This document shows, piece after piece, positions 22,990 through 34,118 of a stretch of DNA of 64,000 bases. Position 1 is the first letter of the stretch. Each line of letters opens with the position of its first letter. The notes under the pieces were generated by a model that worked only from the letters and a program-made list of their open reading frames with translations, ran no database searches and was not told the origin of the DNA. The position numbers and the translations under genes were made by a program. The DNA lies in NCBI RefSeq assembly GCF_003589595.1, contig NW_020654422.1, forward strand, positions 4,514,809-4,578,808, written 5' to 3'. Origin of the DNA: Hyposmocoma kahamanoa (taxonomy: Eukaryota > Arthropoda > Insecta > Lepidoptera > Cosmopterigidae).

Positions 22990-23667
22990 CGATCGATGAA
23001 TATAGTAATTATTATAATGTGGTAACGATAACAGTAATTAGAATAATGATTGTAAAAATAATAATAACTATAATAATTGTAAAATCGTAACACTGTTTAG
23101 TTTAAGAGAAAGGGTTGATTTGATTATACAAAGGGTGCTCTGTCCGTCTGTTAAATAAAAGGTGCTCTGTCTTTAGTTAGTTTATGAATATTTTTCTCCG
23201 TTTGCGATTATTCAAATAAAAACCCTTACACTGCCCGTCCGAATCTTAATTTCCGCTACTCCTGTTATATATACTTCAGAAGTGGGTTCTGGACCAAAAA
23301 ATGCCTGGCCCATATATTGAGCGGCTTAGCCAGCGAAAAAGAAAGAGTCATGAGCCATTCTCTGTGGCTTCTGAAGATGATGAAAATTTTTTTCTTGAAA
23401 ACCACGTGGCACCTACACGTCAAGAGGCGACGAATTACTCCTACTGAAGACGAAGTAATGACAAAGTTTAAACCAGATGACACGACTAGCAACATTACTG
23501 GGTGTCTCCATAAAATAGATCAACTAAACAACGTGCACAACTGGAGTAACCAAGACCGACAATTCATAATGCAGAATCGTCTTCGTGGCTCAGCGCGTGA
23601 TTAGTATGACGATTTAGAAGATTACAACTTAACGTGGAGCGTCCGAATCTTAATTTCCGTCACTCCT
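22990..23667 (+). pseudogene. Decayed LTR-retrotransposon fragment with gag
   Basis: In two frames the translation reads SVASEDDENFFLENHVAPTR and then TKFKPDDTTSNITGCLHKID and DRQFIMQNRLRGSARD, the pattern of a Ty3-like gag capsid (W/L-K-I-D ... RL-G-A). A 20-bp direct repeat, CGTCCGAATCTTAATTTCCG, flanks it at 23236-23255 and 23640-23659. The AATAAA-containing stretch ending 'aaaacccttaca' near 23230 could be an LTR end. Frameshifted and not functional. Confidence 0.55.
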
Positions 23668-23779
23668 CTAATACTATATTTAACTAATGCAACATGTCTT
23701 AAGCTATGTAATATAAATGACACTTGTATGTAAACCTACCAAATAATGAAGTAAGTCTTTGATAAGAAAATTACTACTC

Positions 23780-23940
23780 ATCACATCCATGGGGGTGCAT
23801 GACAGGAGTCTCCCTGCACGATACACCATTCCTTTCCTGTACGTCTGATACACTATGAGCAACAATTTGCGATCTTACTGTGATTGGCAAACCTTTTCAC
23901 CACGAAAGCAAGCATTACAATGTTCGCCATCACTTTGGGA
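23780..23940. repeat. Array unit module D (upstream of gene 4)
   Basis: Blocks 'tttcctgtacgtctgata' and 'ggcaaaccttttcaccacga'. The module is followed by a shortened LINE piece (23935-24050) and then the upstream region of gene 4. Confidence 0.7.
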
Positions 23941-24300
23941 CGGTTCCGCTACATACCAACAGGCCACTTCGGATTTAAGTGAAACCGTGTCAAGAGGCTT
24001 ATGGGTGACTCGTAATAAGTGGAAGCGAAGCTGCAAAGAGAATGGCACAAAAAAATTTTTATTGCCAATAGGCAAATAACTGGTATGAATTGTTTATCAG
24101 CACTGATTTTACTAACAAAATTGAAAACTAAAGGTTGATTCTAACGTTACATGTGTATCAAGAATGGTAACCAGCATTGCATATGGCCAGAGGTCGTCAA
24201 GACAGCTTAAGGCGATGAAGTGAGTGATAAGGTGATCTCTGCATTTTTGCTGTACTGCCTCTTAATATCGCTGTAGTCGTAGTTATTTAATTACATAATT

Positions 24301-24361
24301 AATGTCAATTAGAAACGTCTTTGTTATTTGTTTTCTATTGTTTTCAGAATCGTATAAAAGG
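24301..24361 (+). promoter_or_regulatory. Core promoter of gene 4
   Basis: Block 'gaaacgtctttgttatttgt' and TATAAAAGG at 24353-24361, 76 bp before the ATG. Confidence 0.7.
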
Positions 24362-24428
24362 AACTAAACATCTAGCTGTATTAATATTCGATAAAAGGAA
24401 TTGACTTTAAACCCATCATTGGTTCAAG

Positions 24429-24542
24429 ATGGCGTCTCTGAAAGCTATAGTGTGCTCCTTGGCTGTCATTTACATAATATTTGTTGCGCAGCAAATGGTT
24501 TCGGGATCTCAAAGTAAACGTGGTCTATGTCCACCAGGTTAG
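24429..24542 (+). CDS. Short secreted peptide precursor, array gene 4
   Basis: The shortest intact member, 37 residues. The signal peptide differs from consensus at V14I and S20A and ends MVSG. The mature part SQSKRGLCPPG has a Lys-Arg pair in front of GLCPPG. If a prohormone convertase cuts there and the final Gly is amidated, a five-residue amide would result (inference). It shares the C-P-P core with genes 1 and 2. TATA box and poly(A) signal are intact. The 3' flank is cut by a 3.6-kb cluster of transposons from about 25200. Confidence 0.8.
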   Translation: MASLKAIVCSLAVIYIIFVAQQMVSGSQSKRGLCPPG

Positions 24543-24598
24543 GAAAATAATGAATATTTGGTAACAGGGTTTTCTTCTGATAAAATTTAACTTTTAAA

Positions 24599-24604
24599 AA
24601 TAAA
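24599..24604 (+). terminator. Poly(A) signal of gene 4
   Basis: AATAAA 57 nt after the stop. Confidence 0.7.
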
Positions 24605-25199
24605 AGCAATTGCATAACAAAATCATGGTTTTAATATTTTTTAGCACCAAACATTTACTTCCAGTGATATAACTGATAACATGAGATTGAAAATGTGCCA
24701 GTTGTTTTTGTATTGGATCATTATATACAGCCTGACTTCACCTACTGCTGGGTACAGGCCTCCAAGTTTCTGTGTCACTCCCCACGGTCCCGTCCTAATC
24801 GCATCCAGGTTCGCCCCACAATTCCAGCGATGTTGTCTGCCCATTGTATTGGTTAGTTTAACAAAATACTATTACTTCTTAAAAGCAAACAGGTGACTTC
24901 ACCTCAGACAATCTAGATAGGAGCTTGAAATTTCTGAAACTCAGGGTAGTGTTAGGCCAATTTTTTTGTTTCTTTAAAAGAAACAGCCAAAAAGAGCTAA
25001 GTCAAGAATAGTCGAATTTAAGGGCTAAACTGCAATATAGATTACTAGGTAAGTTTTCACGCGCGTGTCTATTGTTCATTTAATTAAATTGTACGTAATA
25101 TTTAGGGTTTAGTTGTCAAACAAAATTAAAAGTTTGTGTAATATAGCTGAATAGCAGTGCGCTTTTTTCTTTCCGAAATATAATGAACAAAATCATATG

Positions 25200-25290
25200 A
25201 AATTGTGGTGTTTCATGTGTGTATCCATGGCACCCACAAAACAGGGTTTCCTTATTGTGGGGCTATGAGTGTGTTGCGTTATTAAAAAAA
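25200..25290 (+). repeat. SINE S2, 5'-truncated copy
   Basis: Only the tail is present: 'gtgtgtatccatggcaccca', 'acagggtttccttattgtgg', ending 'gtgtgttgcgttatta'. Confidence 0.65.
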
Positions 25291-25900
25291 AGAAAATATT
25301 TAAATATCCATTAAATATCCTGCTCCTACCAACGAGGCTCTGGCGATCTGCCAACACCCATTGGACCAGCAAGGGAAATGGTCTAACACCCCCCAATGTA
25401 TAGCACAGAAAAGTATCCCCAAGTGCCCGGCGGCGCCAGTAGCAACCGAGGCGCTGACGGACGTCGTGGAAGCTCTGGCACCAGGGGTTTTAATCTCCGG
25501 GTGGGATTCGACAGTCGAACGAATCTGGTCCTGGCAACGTACTGTAGTCTAGGATCTACTCTATGGGTAGAAATACTGGCTGAATGAATATAGGTTTGGG
25601 CTTAGAATGTATTTAAAAAAATGAGAGAAAAAAGATATGAAGATCTTAGCAATTCGAAACTAGATTCCAAATTGAATACACATTACAATTATATTTATTG
25701 AATTTTCTTATAAAAGTACCTCTACGCAAAGCAATCCGAGTTACGTCTTCTATAAATGGTGGAGGCGCGTCCTATAAGTGGTGAAGCGCAATATAAATGA
25801 TGAAGCATTCCGATGAAGAAAACTCCGATGTGAAAAAATTTATATGTTTTTACGAAAAACCTCCAGGAAAGCGTACATAAGGTCGTAGTTTATATTTTTA
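25291..25900. other. GC-richer block of unknown origin, then AT-rich DNA
   Basis: 25320-25570 is more GC-rich than its surroundings and open in two + frames (for example PKCPAAPVATEALTDVVEAL). I recognise no domain. It lies inside the transposon cluster and is most likely a retroelement piece. Confidence 0.35.
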
Positions 25901-25929
25901 CTTATTTAATATTGTTTTAGAATTGATAC

Positions 25930-26391
25930 TAGTGAAAAGTGCAAGAAGAAAATATGTATTGTATGTCGGCACAAAGGTTTACTGGATTCAACGACGTAGA
26001 CGAGTTTTTGTATCAATTTGAGGCGATAATTGGTCTGATATGCATAAGAGATACATGTTAGCATTGTATTTGGAGGGGCCAGTTCTACAATGGTACACAA
26101 CGTATTTTTCTTCATACATGACGTATGATGTAATTGCACAGAAGGTAAAAGAGGAATTTCCCTCATAGATAGAGTACGCCCGAGAGTTTTATTATAGGCG
26201 ACCGGGGCCTAACGAATCGCCGGCAAGTTATTTTTATAGTTTAGATAAGTTAGCGATGAAAGCGAAGATTCAAGATGTTCAGTTTATTAGACATTTCTTG
26301 AAGTCTTTGATACCCAGTTTTCTATGAATGTTGGCTAGTAATTTGTATTTGTCGAAAGAGGAGTTGAGAAAAACAATTATGCAAGTAGAAG
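25930..26391 (+). pseudogene. Ty3-like gag remnant, first part
   Basis: Successive frames read AQRFTGFNDVDEFLYQFEAI, HKRYMLALYLEGPVLQWYTT, REFYYRRPGPNESPASYFYS and LAMKAKIQDVQFIRHFLKSL, the order of a retrotransposon capsid (phi-x-G-x-A/V..WY, then F..R.Q..GES). There are stops and frameshifts throughout. Confidence 0.65.
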
Positions 26392-26399
26392 ATATTTAA

Positions 26400-26618
26400 C
26401 TGCCTCCGTGGCCAAACGGTTACCATGCCGGACTGCCACGCAGAGGTCCCAGGTTCGATTCCCGGGTCGGGAGAAATGTTTGTATGGCTTACATTTATTT
26501 CTCTCGTGAGTTTGGGTGTAATTTGTGGTTGTCTATGTGTGTGTTCATGGCACCCGCCACACAGGGTTTCCCTAGTGAGGGGCTATGTTGAGTGTGTGCG
26601 TTATTTATTTATTTATTT
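26400..26618 (+). repeat. tRNA-derived SINE S2 inserted in gag
   Basis: Starts 'ctgcctccgtggccaaacgg', B-box 'caggttcgattcccgggtc', tail ending 'gtgtgtgcgttatttattt'. It is flanked by the 8-bp direct repeat ATATTTAA (26392-26399 and 26619-26626), so it landed in the gag remnant and defines the SINE's ends. Confidence 0.85.
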
Positions 26619-26626
26619 ATATTTAA

Positions 26627-26936
26627 TCACGGTTACTATGTGGGTCGACAAAATATTGAATTGCCAGTATATTTTCATAAGGAGTACTCTCACTGTTGGC
26701 AAACACAGGGTGACTTTACACCGATAGTTAGACCCGAGTCTAAACAGTCGGAATATCTAGTGCCACGAGCGCCAATCGTGCAGCAGGATACACCACGTCA
26801 AGTGTATTCACGGGCACATGGTAGTGGATCTTCGTCGGGATCTCCTCAACGTGGATGTCAGCAAAGCGCAGCTGAACATTTAGGAAATTTGTGTACAATT
26901 GATGGTTTTAGTGTAGACGTGAGAGGTGACGACTGA
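26627..26936 (+). pseudogene. Ty3-like gag remnant, second part
   Basis: Continues after the SINE: NIELPVYFHKEYSHCWQTQG, a decayed zinc-knuckle region (C-W-x-x-x-x-D-F), then a Ser/Gly-rich linker. Joining this to 25930-26391 across the SINE gives one gag gene with a further frameshift. Confidence 0.55.
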
Positions 26937-26939
26937 TGA

Positions 26940-28775
26940 AGTTTACGCTACGACCCAGCGGAGCCCATATGTATGTGTATAAATGACCACGAAAAGTTTC
27001 GGCTCGAACTTCAAAATCGTTTCGACTACCTACGGGACTGCGTCTCTGTGGAAGAAATTAGCAACAGGTAGGTGGAGGCTGTCCACGCGGTTGGGTTAAA
27101 ATTCTTCAGGCAAGGATAGGCCGCAGAAACTATCCGATCATACCCTGAAGCTAATGACAAATCGACGCCATATAACGCTGCAGTCCTCCGATAAGGCTAA
27201 AACCTACAAATAGCTTGATAGACACATATGGAAGTCCATACGACACGACATACGGGTGTTTAATAAATAAATATATATATATATATAATATAAAATAATA
27301 AATAATATTAAAGATACCATAGAGCGAAACAAGGGCTCCAAAGCGTTTGCAAGGGACATGTCTATTGGGCAAAGTCAGCTTACAAAGCTGAAGACGGAGG
27401 ATGACAGCGTTGTAACGTCCAAGATAGAGGTACTCGATTACTCAGCCTGTTGCCGATTCTAGAGACTCTAGAGCCAAGCACACCCGACACTATACTGAGG
27501 ATATTCCAGACATCAGTCTGTACGTGATTAGGATGGCTCTGAAACAGCTAAAAAACAACAAGGCACCGGATGAAGACGGAATTACATCCGAGCTCCTGAA
27601 AGCGGGTGGAACACCGGTACTAAGAGTTTTTCAAAGACTCTTTAATTCAGTCTTGCGCGAAGGTTTTACGCCAGAAGCGTGGAATAGAAGCGTGGTGATA
27701 CTTTCTACAAAAAGGGAGATAACACCCTATTGAAGAATTACAAGCCCATCTCGCTTCTAAGCCACGTTTATAAGCTGTTTTCACGAGTCATCACGAACCG
27801 TCTCGCGCGCAGATTCGATGACTTCTAGCCCCCGGAACAAGGCGGTTTCGACAGGGCTTCAGTACCATAGACCACATCCACACGCTGCGGCAGGTTATAC
27901 AGAAGACCGAGGAGTATAACTTGCCATTATGCTTAGCGATTGTGGACTATGAGAAAGCCTTTGATTAGATCGAGATTTGGGCGGTGCTACAGTCTTTATA
28001 ACGGTGCCACATTGACTATCGATATATCGAAGTGTTCGAGTGTTTGTACACAAACGCCAATATGTCAGTTCGACTCCAGGACCAGTGCACGAGGCCTATC
28101 CAATTGCAAGTGGAGAGAGACAGAGCGAGGAGTGCGACAGGGTGACGTCATTTCTCTGAAACTGTTCACCATTGCATTGGCAGATGCCTTCAAGTTACTG
28201 AACTGGAAAGGACTCGGCATCAATATCAATGGCGAGTACATAACTCACCTTCGATTTGCTGACGATATCGTGGTCATCGCAGAATCGTTGGAAGAGCTTA
28301 GCACCATGCTCGATGACCTCAATAGAGTTTCCCAGCAGGTGGGTCTAAAAATGAACATGGACAAGACGAAACCTATGTCGAATGTCCATGACGTACCTAG
28401 TCGAGCAGTGCGTGTTGCCAGCGATGTCTGAGACGTGATCACTTACCATAGGCCTCATAAAAAAGCTCAACGTCACTCAACGAGAAATGGAGTGAGCAAT
28501 ACTCGGCATTTCTCTACGTGTTCGAATCCGAACACAGGCACATAGCTCGTAGAACTGACGGTCGTTGGGGCAGAAAGGTTCTTGAATGGAGACCACGAAC
28601 CGGAAGGCGTTCAGTGAGACGGCCCCCTACTATATGGACGGATGACCTGGTACGGCGGTGGCGGGTAACCGATGGATGCACGTTGTGTCCGATCGGGTGA
28701 TTTGGAAATCTTTGGGGGAGGCCTATGTTCAGCAATGGACCTCTTCCGGCTGACAGGATGATGATGATGAATATG
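26940..28775 (+). pseudogene. RTE-type LINE ORF2, degenerate
   Basis: Protein pieces in order: EKFRLELQNRFDYLRDC and EEISNR (linker), IGQSQLTKLKTEDDSVVTSK, MALKQLKNNKAPDEDGITSE and WNRSVVIL (reverse-transcriptase blocks 1-2), LLSHVYKLFSRVITNRLARR, LAIVDYEKAFD, GVRQGDVIS, then HLRFADDIVVIAESLEELST with the catalytic FADD. A deletion near 28435-28520 removes the region after the thumb, then RRTDGRWGRKVLEWRPRTGR resumes and the element ends in 'ggcctatgttcagcaatgg' with a GATGAT tail. This LINE is widespread in moths and butterflies. There are many stops, so it is not functional. Confidence 0.9.
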
Positions 28776-28799
28776 ACCCATGTATATATTTAATTTGAT

Positions 28800-29265
28800 T
28801 TTGTTCTAACCATAGCGTTAAAAATAAATGTACCTTTACTAAAATTCGAAATTTGTAAGCTTAATACTTATATTAAAAATTTTAAAAGTTGTCGAAAACT
28901 ATTTGAGTATCAGCCTGAAGTTCAGTGTAAAATGTGTTAAATGGTTTGTACAATACTGCGGAACCGCACTACGGCAAATTGTAGTGTGTTGGTTCGAATG
29001 TACGAATAGACATTTCTTTCATGTCGGTAAGCAAGCAAATTTAACTATATTATATCCAAGTTACATATAAGCCTCTTGACACGTTTTTTAACTGAACCCA
29101 AAAGACCAGTGGTATTTAGCAGATTCATCTCATAGATGGCAGCAGTACTGCATACATGACCGATCGACTGTGCCTGGTACAGCTGAGGCAATCTTCCCGG
29201 ATCAAATTAACGCCTTGCGTGGCTGTATTTTTGGCTTTGGATTCTACGTAATTGCCGAAGTTTAT
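28800..29265. repeat. Displaced remainder of gene 4's downstream unit
   Basis: The block 'gagtatcagcctgaagttca' to 'gtaattgccgaagttta' is collinear with 15050-15480 after gene 1. It includes the - strand LINE fragment at 29010-29265. It was separated from gene 4 by the transposon cluster at 25200-28775. Confidence 0.7.
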
Positions 29266-29269
29266 TTTT

Positions 29270-29450
29270 TAAACAAACCGACGTTTCGGGCCCTTTACAG
29301 GTCCCATGGTCACGGTTGACTGAGGTGGTACAGTCTTCAAACAGTTACTGTATGTAAAATAACTGAAAAAACAAATATACGCGATTTAAATCCGGAAAAA
29401 TAGTTTCATTTCCTATGTGTAATAATCGCGAAAACCTAAGAACTCGATAT
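29270..29450. mobile_element. MITE-like repeat with 'aacctaagaactcga' end
   Basis: 'ggtcccatggtcacggttga', 'atacgcgatttaaatccgga' and 'cgcgaaaacctaagaactcg' recur near 5405-5545, 44895-45060 and 58930-59110 in either orientation. Non-coding. The exact ends were not determined. Confidence 0.5.
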
Positions 29451-30680
29451 GTAGTAAAAGAGTTTTACAACATGGGCGATGTGACATCTCATTGTTAACA
29501 GTTTCAGTCTAACTTTGAAGTCAGATGATGAGACATTAAACTTGTTATGTAATATAATTATAATATTAGTTGTTACTATAGTAGTATGTAGTGTTTCTAA
29601 AAACAATCTTATTTCAATGTAAGCTTATTATAATATATACTCATATTCGTACCGTGAGAAACCCGTCAACCAAGTAATGTATTATTGCTAAAGTGACTGA
29701 AAGAACGAATGATTTCCCAATATTATCTATTCCTTACTAAAAACAGGTAAGAGATAACGCTATGTGAACTACTTATATAATGCCATCTCTTTTTTTTTGA
29801 TGTTCTGAATCGTCTTATCCTAGTATAATGTTTAAGTACTTTATGTTATTTCCATTCAGAGAATTTTAGCTGTTAAAAAAAGAAAAGTATGTAATAATAA
29901 AATCTATGAAAATTACGTTGTTTTCAGTTATTTTTCCGCAATTTCATGAAGAAAAATAAATAAAACAAGCTAAGTCTTGATTGTCACATTGTGAATCCGG
30001 GATTATAGTCTAGTGTCTAACTGTTAGTGTCGCCAAGGAGCATATACATGTCGCTGTCATAATTTTACGAAATAAACATCGCGTATTTTTATTTAAGGAG
30101 CAATGATTTCCTATGTACTATTAAATAAAAAAATAAACAAAATATTAAAGAGATTTAAGTAAATAAATAAGTTCATCTTAACTTTTAATAATTACAAATC
30201 AATATTTAGACAAAAAATTCGAAAATAATATTGTTTCCACTGCGTCCGAGTAACTATTTTAAGAATGCAAACTTTGATAAGAGCAATGTTACTTTGATGT
30301 TAAAGTCGCGTCATAGTACGAACCATAGATATGAAAAAAAGGGGAGATATGTAATGACGCTATGTAAGATCGGGTGCCGATGTCGCCACTTTTTAGCTTG
30401 TGTGCAATTCAGACTTTACGCTCTATTATCTACTACTATAACTTAAAGATTTTGATTGGGAAGGGCTTAAAACGTGAAAACAACGTAAAACAATTTTAAA
30501 ATTTAACAAAATTAAACTTACAGTCACTTAAATAAGAGTTATATTACAATAATGCAGTATTTTTTTCATCCTGGTTAAGCCATTCACCAATAGGTGGCGT
30601 TTTAGTAAAAATACTACTAGTATATAATAGCTAACTATTACACGTTAGATGGCGCTGAAACTCATTTTTCGATACACTAA
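29451..30680. other. Intergenic DNA, nothing recognised
   Basis: AT-rich. No reading frame with recognisable protein character. Confidence 0.4.
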
Positions 30681-30689
30681 GAACTCACG

Positions 30690-31080
30690 GAGCGGTTTTC
30701 ACCCGCGTCTGCCGCGGGACCGCGGCATCTGTAGAATGTAACAGTTAAGTATGTAAAATTAGCAGCACATTTCACGGCGCGTTTTACGCCTGTAGTGGTG
30801 ACAGTTGCTCGCGGTTGCCGCGGCGGGGTACTAGTAGAACCGCGCAGGACGCGATGACCTGCGCGCTTGGCGGCCGTTGTCGCCCGCACACTTTTGCGGT
30901 CAGTTCAGGCGCAATGTGGTGCAGGCGCACGCTGGTGAGTTCTCTATTAACCGCGCGAGTTACAATTAACTCCAACTAACTTCGCGGTCCGTTCCGCTAT
31001 CGCAACGGTTTCGTCGTGAGTATTGAAATAAAACCGCTATCTAGCAGCACCGGCGGGCGCGGATGGTAACCGCTTCGTGA
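30690..31080 (+). other. GC- and CpG-rich island, possible promoter or first exon
   Basis: About 390 bp with many CpG dinucleotides in an otherwise AT-rich region. On the + strand a strong donor-like site CTG|GTGAGT occurs at 30934/30935. No coding frame stands out. It could be the 5' end of a non-coding or spliced gene, or the GC-rich end of a transposon. The sequence alone does not decide. Confidence 0.35.
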
Positions 31081-32480
31081 ATTGTTAACCTTATTAACCT
31101 TAAACTGACGCTACTCAACGAGGGATGTGGTCCTACCTAATCGATAGTTGCAAACCATGTGGCTATTTTTAATATAAAAAAAAAATATTCCATTTTTCGT
31201 ACTATATCTACACTGGTACTGGTGTATTATTAAATTAACATATTAATATAAATTATTTTTTTTTTAATGACGGCCACTAGGCTTGGACCAGCGTCAGTTT
31301 TATAAGAATAATATTAAAAATATGGCGATCGTCGCCAGTGTCAATTTTCCATTATACGTTACCACGGGTTGGTAAAGCTGTCGCTGTCAAGAGTAAACTC
31401 GAACCATCAACGAATTTAATAAATTAAATTATGTTGTTTTTTTATGAAGGATTTATGTAATTTTCTATAATTGTTTCTAATACATTAGATACAATTATAG
31501 ATTAGATTAGATCGTTTCTAATAAATTAGATACAATTATAGAAAACTGAATTGAAAAGAATTGCATGCACATGTAAAATAAAGCCGATTATATTTTATTT
31601 ATTTTTTAAATGCATTTGCTATGGTAATTGAAACAAAGTCAGAAATATTAATAAGAAAACCAATCTTTCGATTTCCCTGCAGCTTCAATCGAACTTTCTT
31701 TTAATTTAAACTCGTTGGAAAAACTTAAAAATTAAAAATATCCTACGTTTAATCTATGAGTATAATGGAATTTAAATATCTTAAATATCTAAAACACATA
31801 AATTTTTCTTCAAGCAACAGCAACATCCAAATTGAATTGAAATTGAAACGGTTGTCCGAAACATGAGTAGTTCGTTGTGATGTGAGTTACTTGAAATAAA
31901 ATGTTTAGTAATAATAATAATAAAATAAAAGAAATCAATTTAATGTGAATGGTTTTCGCTTAGATATTTTAGGGACTTTAATTACAAAAATCATAGTAAG
32001 AAATTCAAACATTTCAGTAAAAATTTATTGTCGATAAACATCAGTCTTCGTAAATGAACATCACTATATTTGAGTCTAGAAATTTTTATGGCAACAGAAA
32101 GAAAGCATTGAATAATAACAGAAATAGTAACTAAAAATGCAAATAGCCGGTGGAATGTTATCTCACTGGTTTTAAAATTTTTGTTTTCACCCCAATTTTT
32201 ACAAGGTGTATCGCTACAACTTAGCATTTTCACGTTTTACGAGAGATCTTGTATGTACAATGATCGCCATGTCGCTGTGGCGATGTTTGTAGGCATGTCA
32301 CCTCGATTTGGTCATTTTGACCATATCGAGGCGACACGAACCACGCCCCCATACCATATCTCCCCTTTTTTTCTATAAATATGATACGAACTGAGTGAAT
32401 GAATAGTCACAAAGCTGCCAATAAAACATCATAGTTTCAACATTATAATAAGCTTACTTTAAGCACGTTACGGTACGAAA
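31081..32480. other. Intergenic DNA with two small palindromes
   Basis: Imperfect inverted repeats lie at about 31461-31545 (ctataattgtttctaa and its complement, partly duplicated) and 32301-32340 (cctcgatttggtca, then tgaccatatcgagg, one mismatch). No gene supported. Confidence 0.45.
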
Positions 32481-32492
32481 AGTCAATGTCAA

Positions 32493-32705
32493 ACTGCCTC
32501 CGCGGCCGAATGGCTACCATGCCGGACTGCCACGCAGAGGTCCCAGGTTCGATTCCCGGGCCGGGAGAAATATTTGTATGACCTACATTTATTTCTCTTG
32601 TGAGTTTGGGTGTAATTTGTGGTTGTCTATGTGTGTGTCCATGGCATCTGCGACACAGGGTTTCCCCTAATGCGGGGCTATATTGAGTGTGTGCGTTATT
32701 TATTA
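32493..32705 (+). repeat. tRNA-derived SINE S2
   Basis: 'ctgcctccgcggccgaatgg', B-box 'caggttcgattcccgggccg', tail 'gagtgtgtgcgttattta'. Nearly identical to 26400-26618. Confidence 0.85.
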
Positions 32706-33205
32706 TTAAAAAAATGTAAGTTTAAAGTAATATTGTTTTAAGAGGTTGTGGTAGGCCCCCTGTTCCGGTCAATTAAATTTTAAATGTTAGCGTAGTGTAA
32801 TGTAGTCAATAACATAAAACCTAGTAGGAAGAGTTCGATAACATTGGCTTTATTTTGTTTATATTTTGTTGTTATTATGGAGCAACCTTTGATGATTTAC
32901 GTACGCCCTGTACTGGGCGTCTTATTACTTACGTTTAGCCAGCAGATAACCGTTCTTCGAGTCCCACCATCTTCTGCCACCAGGCACTTAGTAAGGCAAG
33001 TAAGGTAAGGCAGCGTAGTCAACACTGTAATACTGTAAGCGGTCTACAAATGCAATATCAAGTCTTGATGAAACGCGACTCGCGCGTCAAGAATAGTATC
33101 AAGCATAGCATATGGCAAGCGACGAAGATAGCTCAAGACGATGAAGAGAACGGTAGTGATCTTCATTTACGGTACTGCCTCATATCGCTGCAATACTAAT
33201 AATAC

Positions 33206-33770
33206 TTTCTTATTTCGTTTCGTTAATACTTATTTCGTTCCGTGGCTTAGTTGGTATAGCGTCTGGCACGGTATGCAAGAAGACGTCGCGTCGGTTCGAA
33301 TCCGACCGGATCGAAGGAATTTTTTCTGTGTGTTCGATCTTTGTATTAATAATTATAACAAACTAGTGGAGTAATTTCACAAAAAAAAATTGAATATCAA
33401 TTCAATAAAAATTTAATTAATACAGTGAATAACGACATCTCTCGCCAAGACTGGTAGCTGTAAAGGTACTAACTGGGTGATAAATCTTTCATAGATATCT
33501 CATAGATGGCGCTACGACTAAAAAGTCGTTGAAAAACCAAATACAAAGACACGACGCAAGCACATAGAAAAATTCGTGAGGTCCGTTGGTTCGTTCCGTG
33601 GCTTAGTTGGTATAGCGTCTGGCACGGTATGCAAGAAGACGTCGGTTCGAATCCGACCGGATCGAAGGAATTTTTTCTGTGTGTTCGATCTTTGTATTAA
33701 TAATTATAACAAACTAGTGGAGTAATTTCACAAAAAAAAAATTGAATATGAATTCAATAAAAATTTAATT
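33206..33770 (+). repeat. S1 SINE partial dimer in the promoter region of gene 5
   Basis: Two tRNA-like heads (near 33237 and 33591, about 353 bp apart) with a full S1 body between them, bounded by an exact 14-bp direct repeat AATACTAATAATAC (33192-33205 and 33771-33784). Block 1 has the uninterrupted site at about 20812-20825. The insertion separates the distal conserved module from the core promoter of gene 5. Confidence 0.9.
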
Positions 33771-33803
33771 AATACTAATAATACAATTGAATTATATAAC
33801 TAA

Positions 33804-33862
33804 TATTATTTGGACACGTCTTTGTTATTTATATTCTATTGTTTGCAGAACCACATAAAAGG
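33804..33862 (+). promoter_or_regulatory. Core promoter of gene 5 with altered TATA box
   Basis: Block 'ggacacgtctttgttattta' followed by CATAAAAGG (33854-33862) where gene 3 has TATAAAAGG. Confidence 0.65.
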
Positions 33863-33924
33863 AACTAAGCATCAAACCATATTAATATTCAAAGGAATTG
33901 ATTTTAAACCTATCATTGTCGAAG

Positions 33925-34041
33925 ATGGCGTCTCTGAAAGCTATAGTCTGCTCCTTGGCCGTTGTTTACGTAGCATTTGTGTCGCAGCAAATGGTTTCGG
34001 GTTCGCAGCAAGAACCTGATGTTGTTATTATTCCTTATTAG
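33925..34041 (+). CDS. Short secreted peptide precursor, array gene 5
   Basis: A 38-residue intronless frame. The signal peptide has I16V and I17A and ends MVSG. The mature part SQQEPDVVIIPY has no cysteine and no terminal Gly, so it would not be amidated or disulfide-linked. It is the sister of gene 3 (S-Q-Q-x-P-D and I-I-P kept), but three residues at the end are lost and the charge changes from R to E. Its promoter has both a TATA mutation and a SINE insertion upstream, so expression is doubtful although the frame is open. Confidence 0.75.
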   Translation: MASLKAIVCSLAVVYVAFVSQQMVSGSQQEPDVVIIPY

Positions 34042-34112
34042 CTTGTTAAGAATGGATACTTATATTACTATTTGTTAATTGGATTTTCTACTGATGAAAT
34101 TTACCTTTTCAA

Positions 34113-34118
34113 AATAAA
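34113..34118 (+). terminator. Poly(A) signal of gene 5
   Basis: AATAAA 71 nt after the stop, followed by 'agcatttgcataacaaaatc'. Confidence 0.65.

Noticed and set aside
27940..28431. Functional reverse transcriptase gene
   Set aside because: The FADD motif is present, but the surrounding ORF2 is broken by many stops, frameshifts and a deletion.
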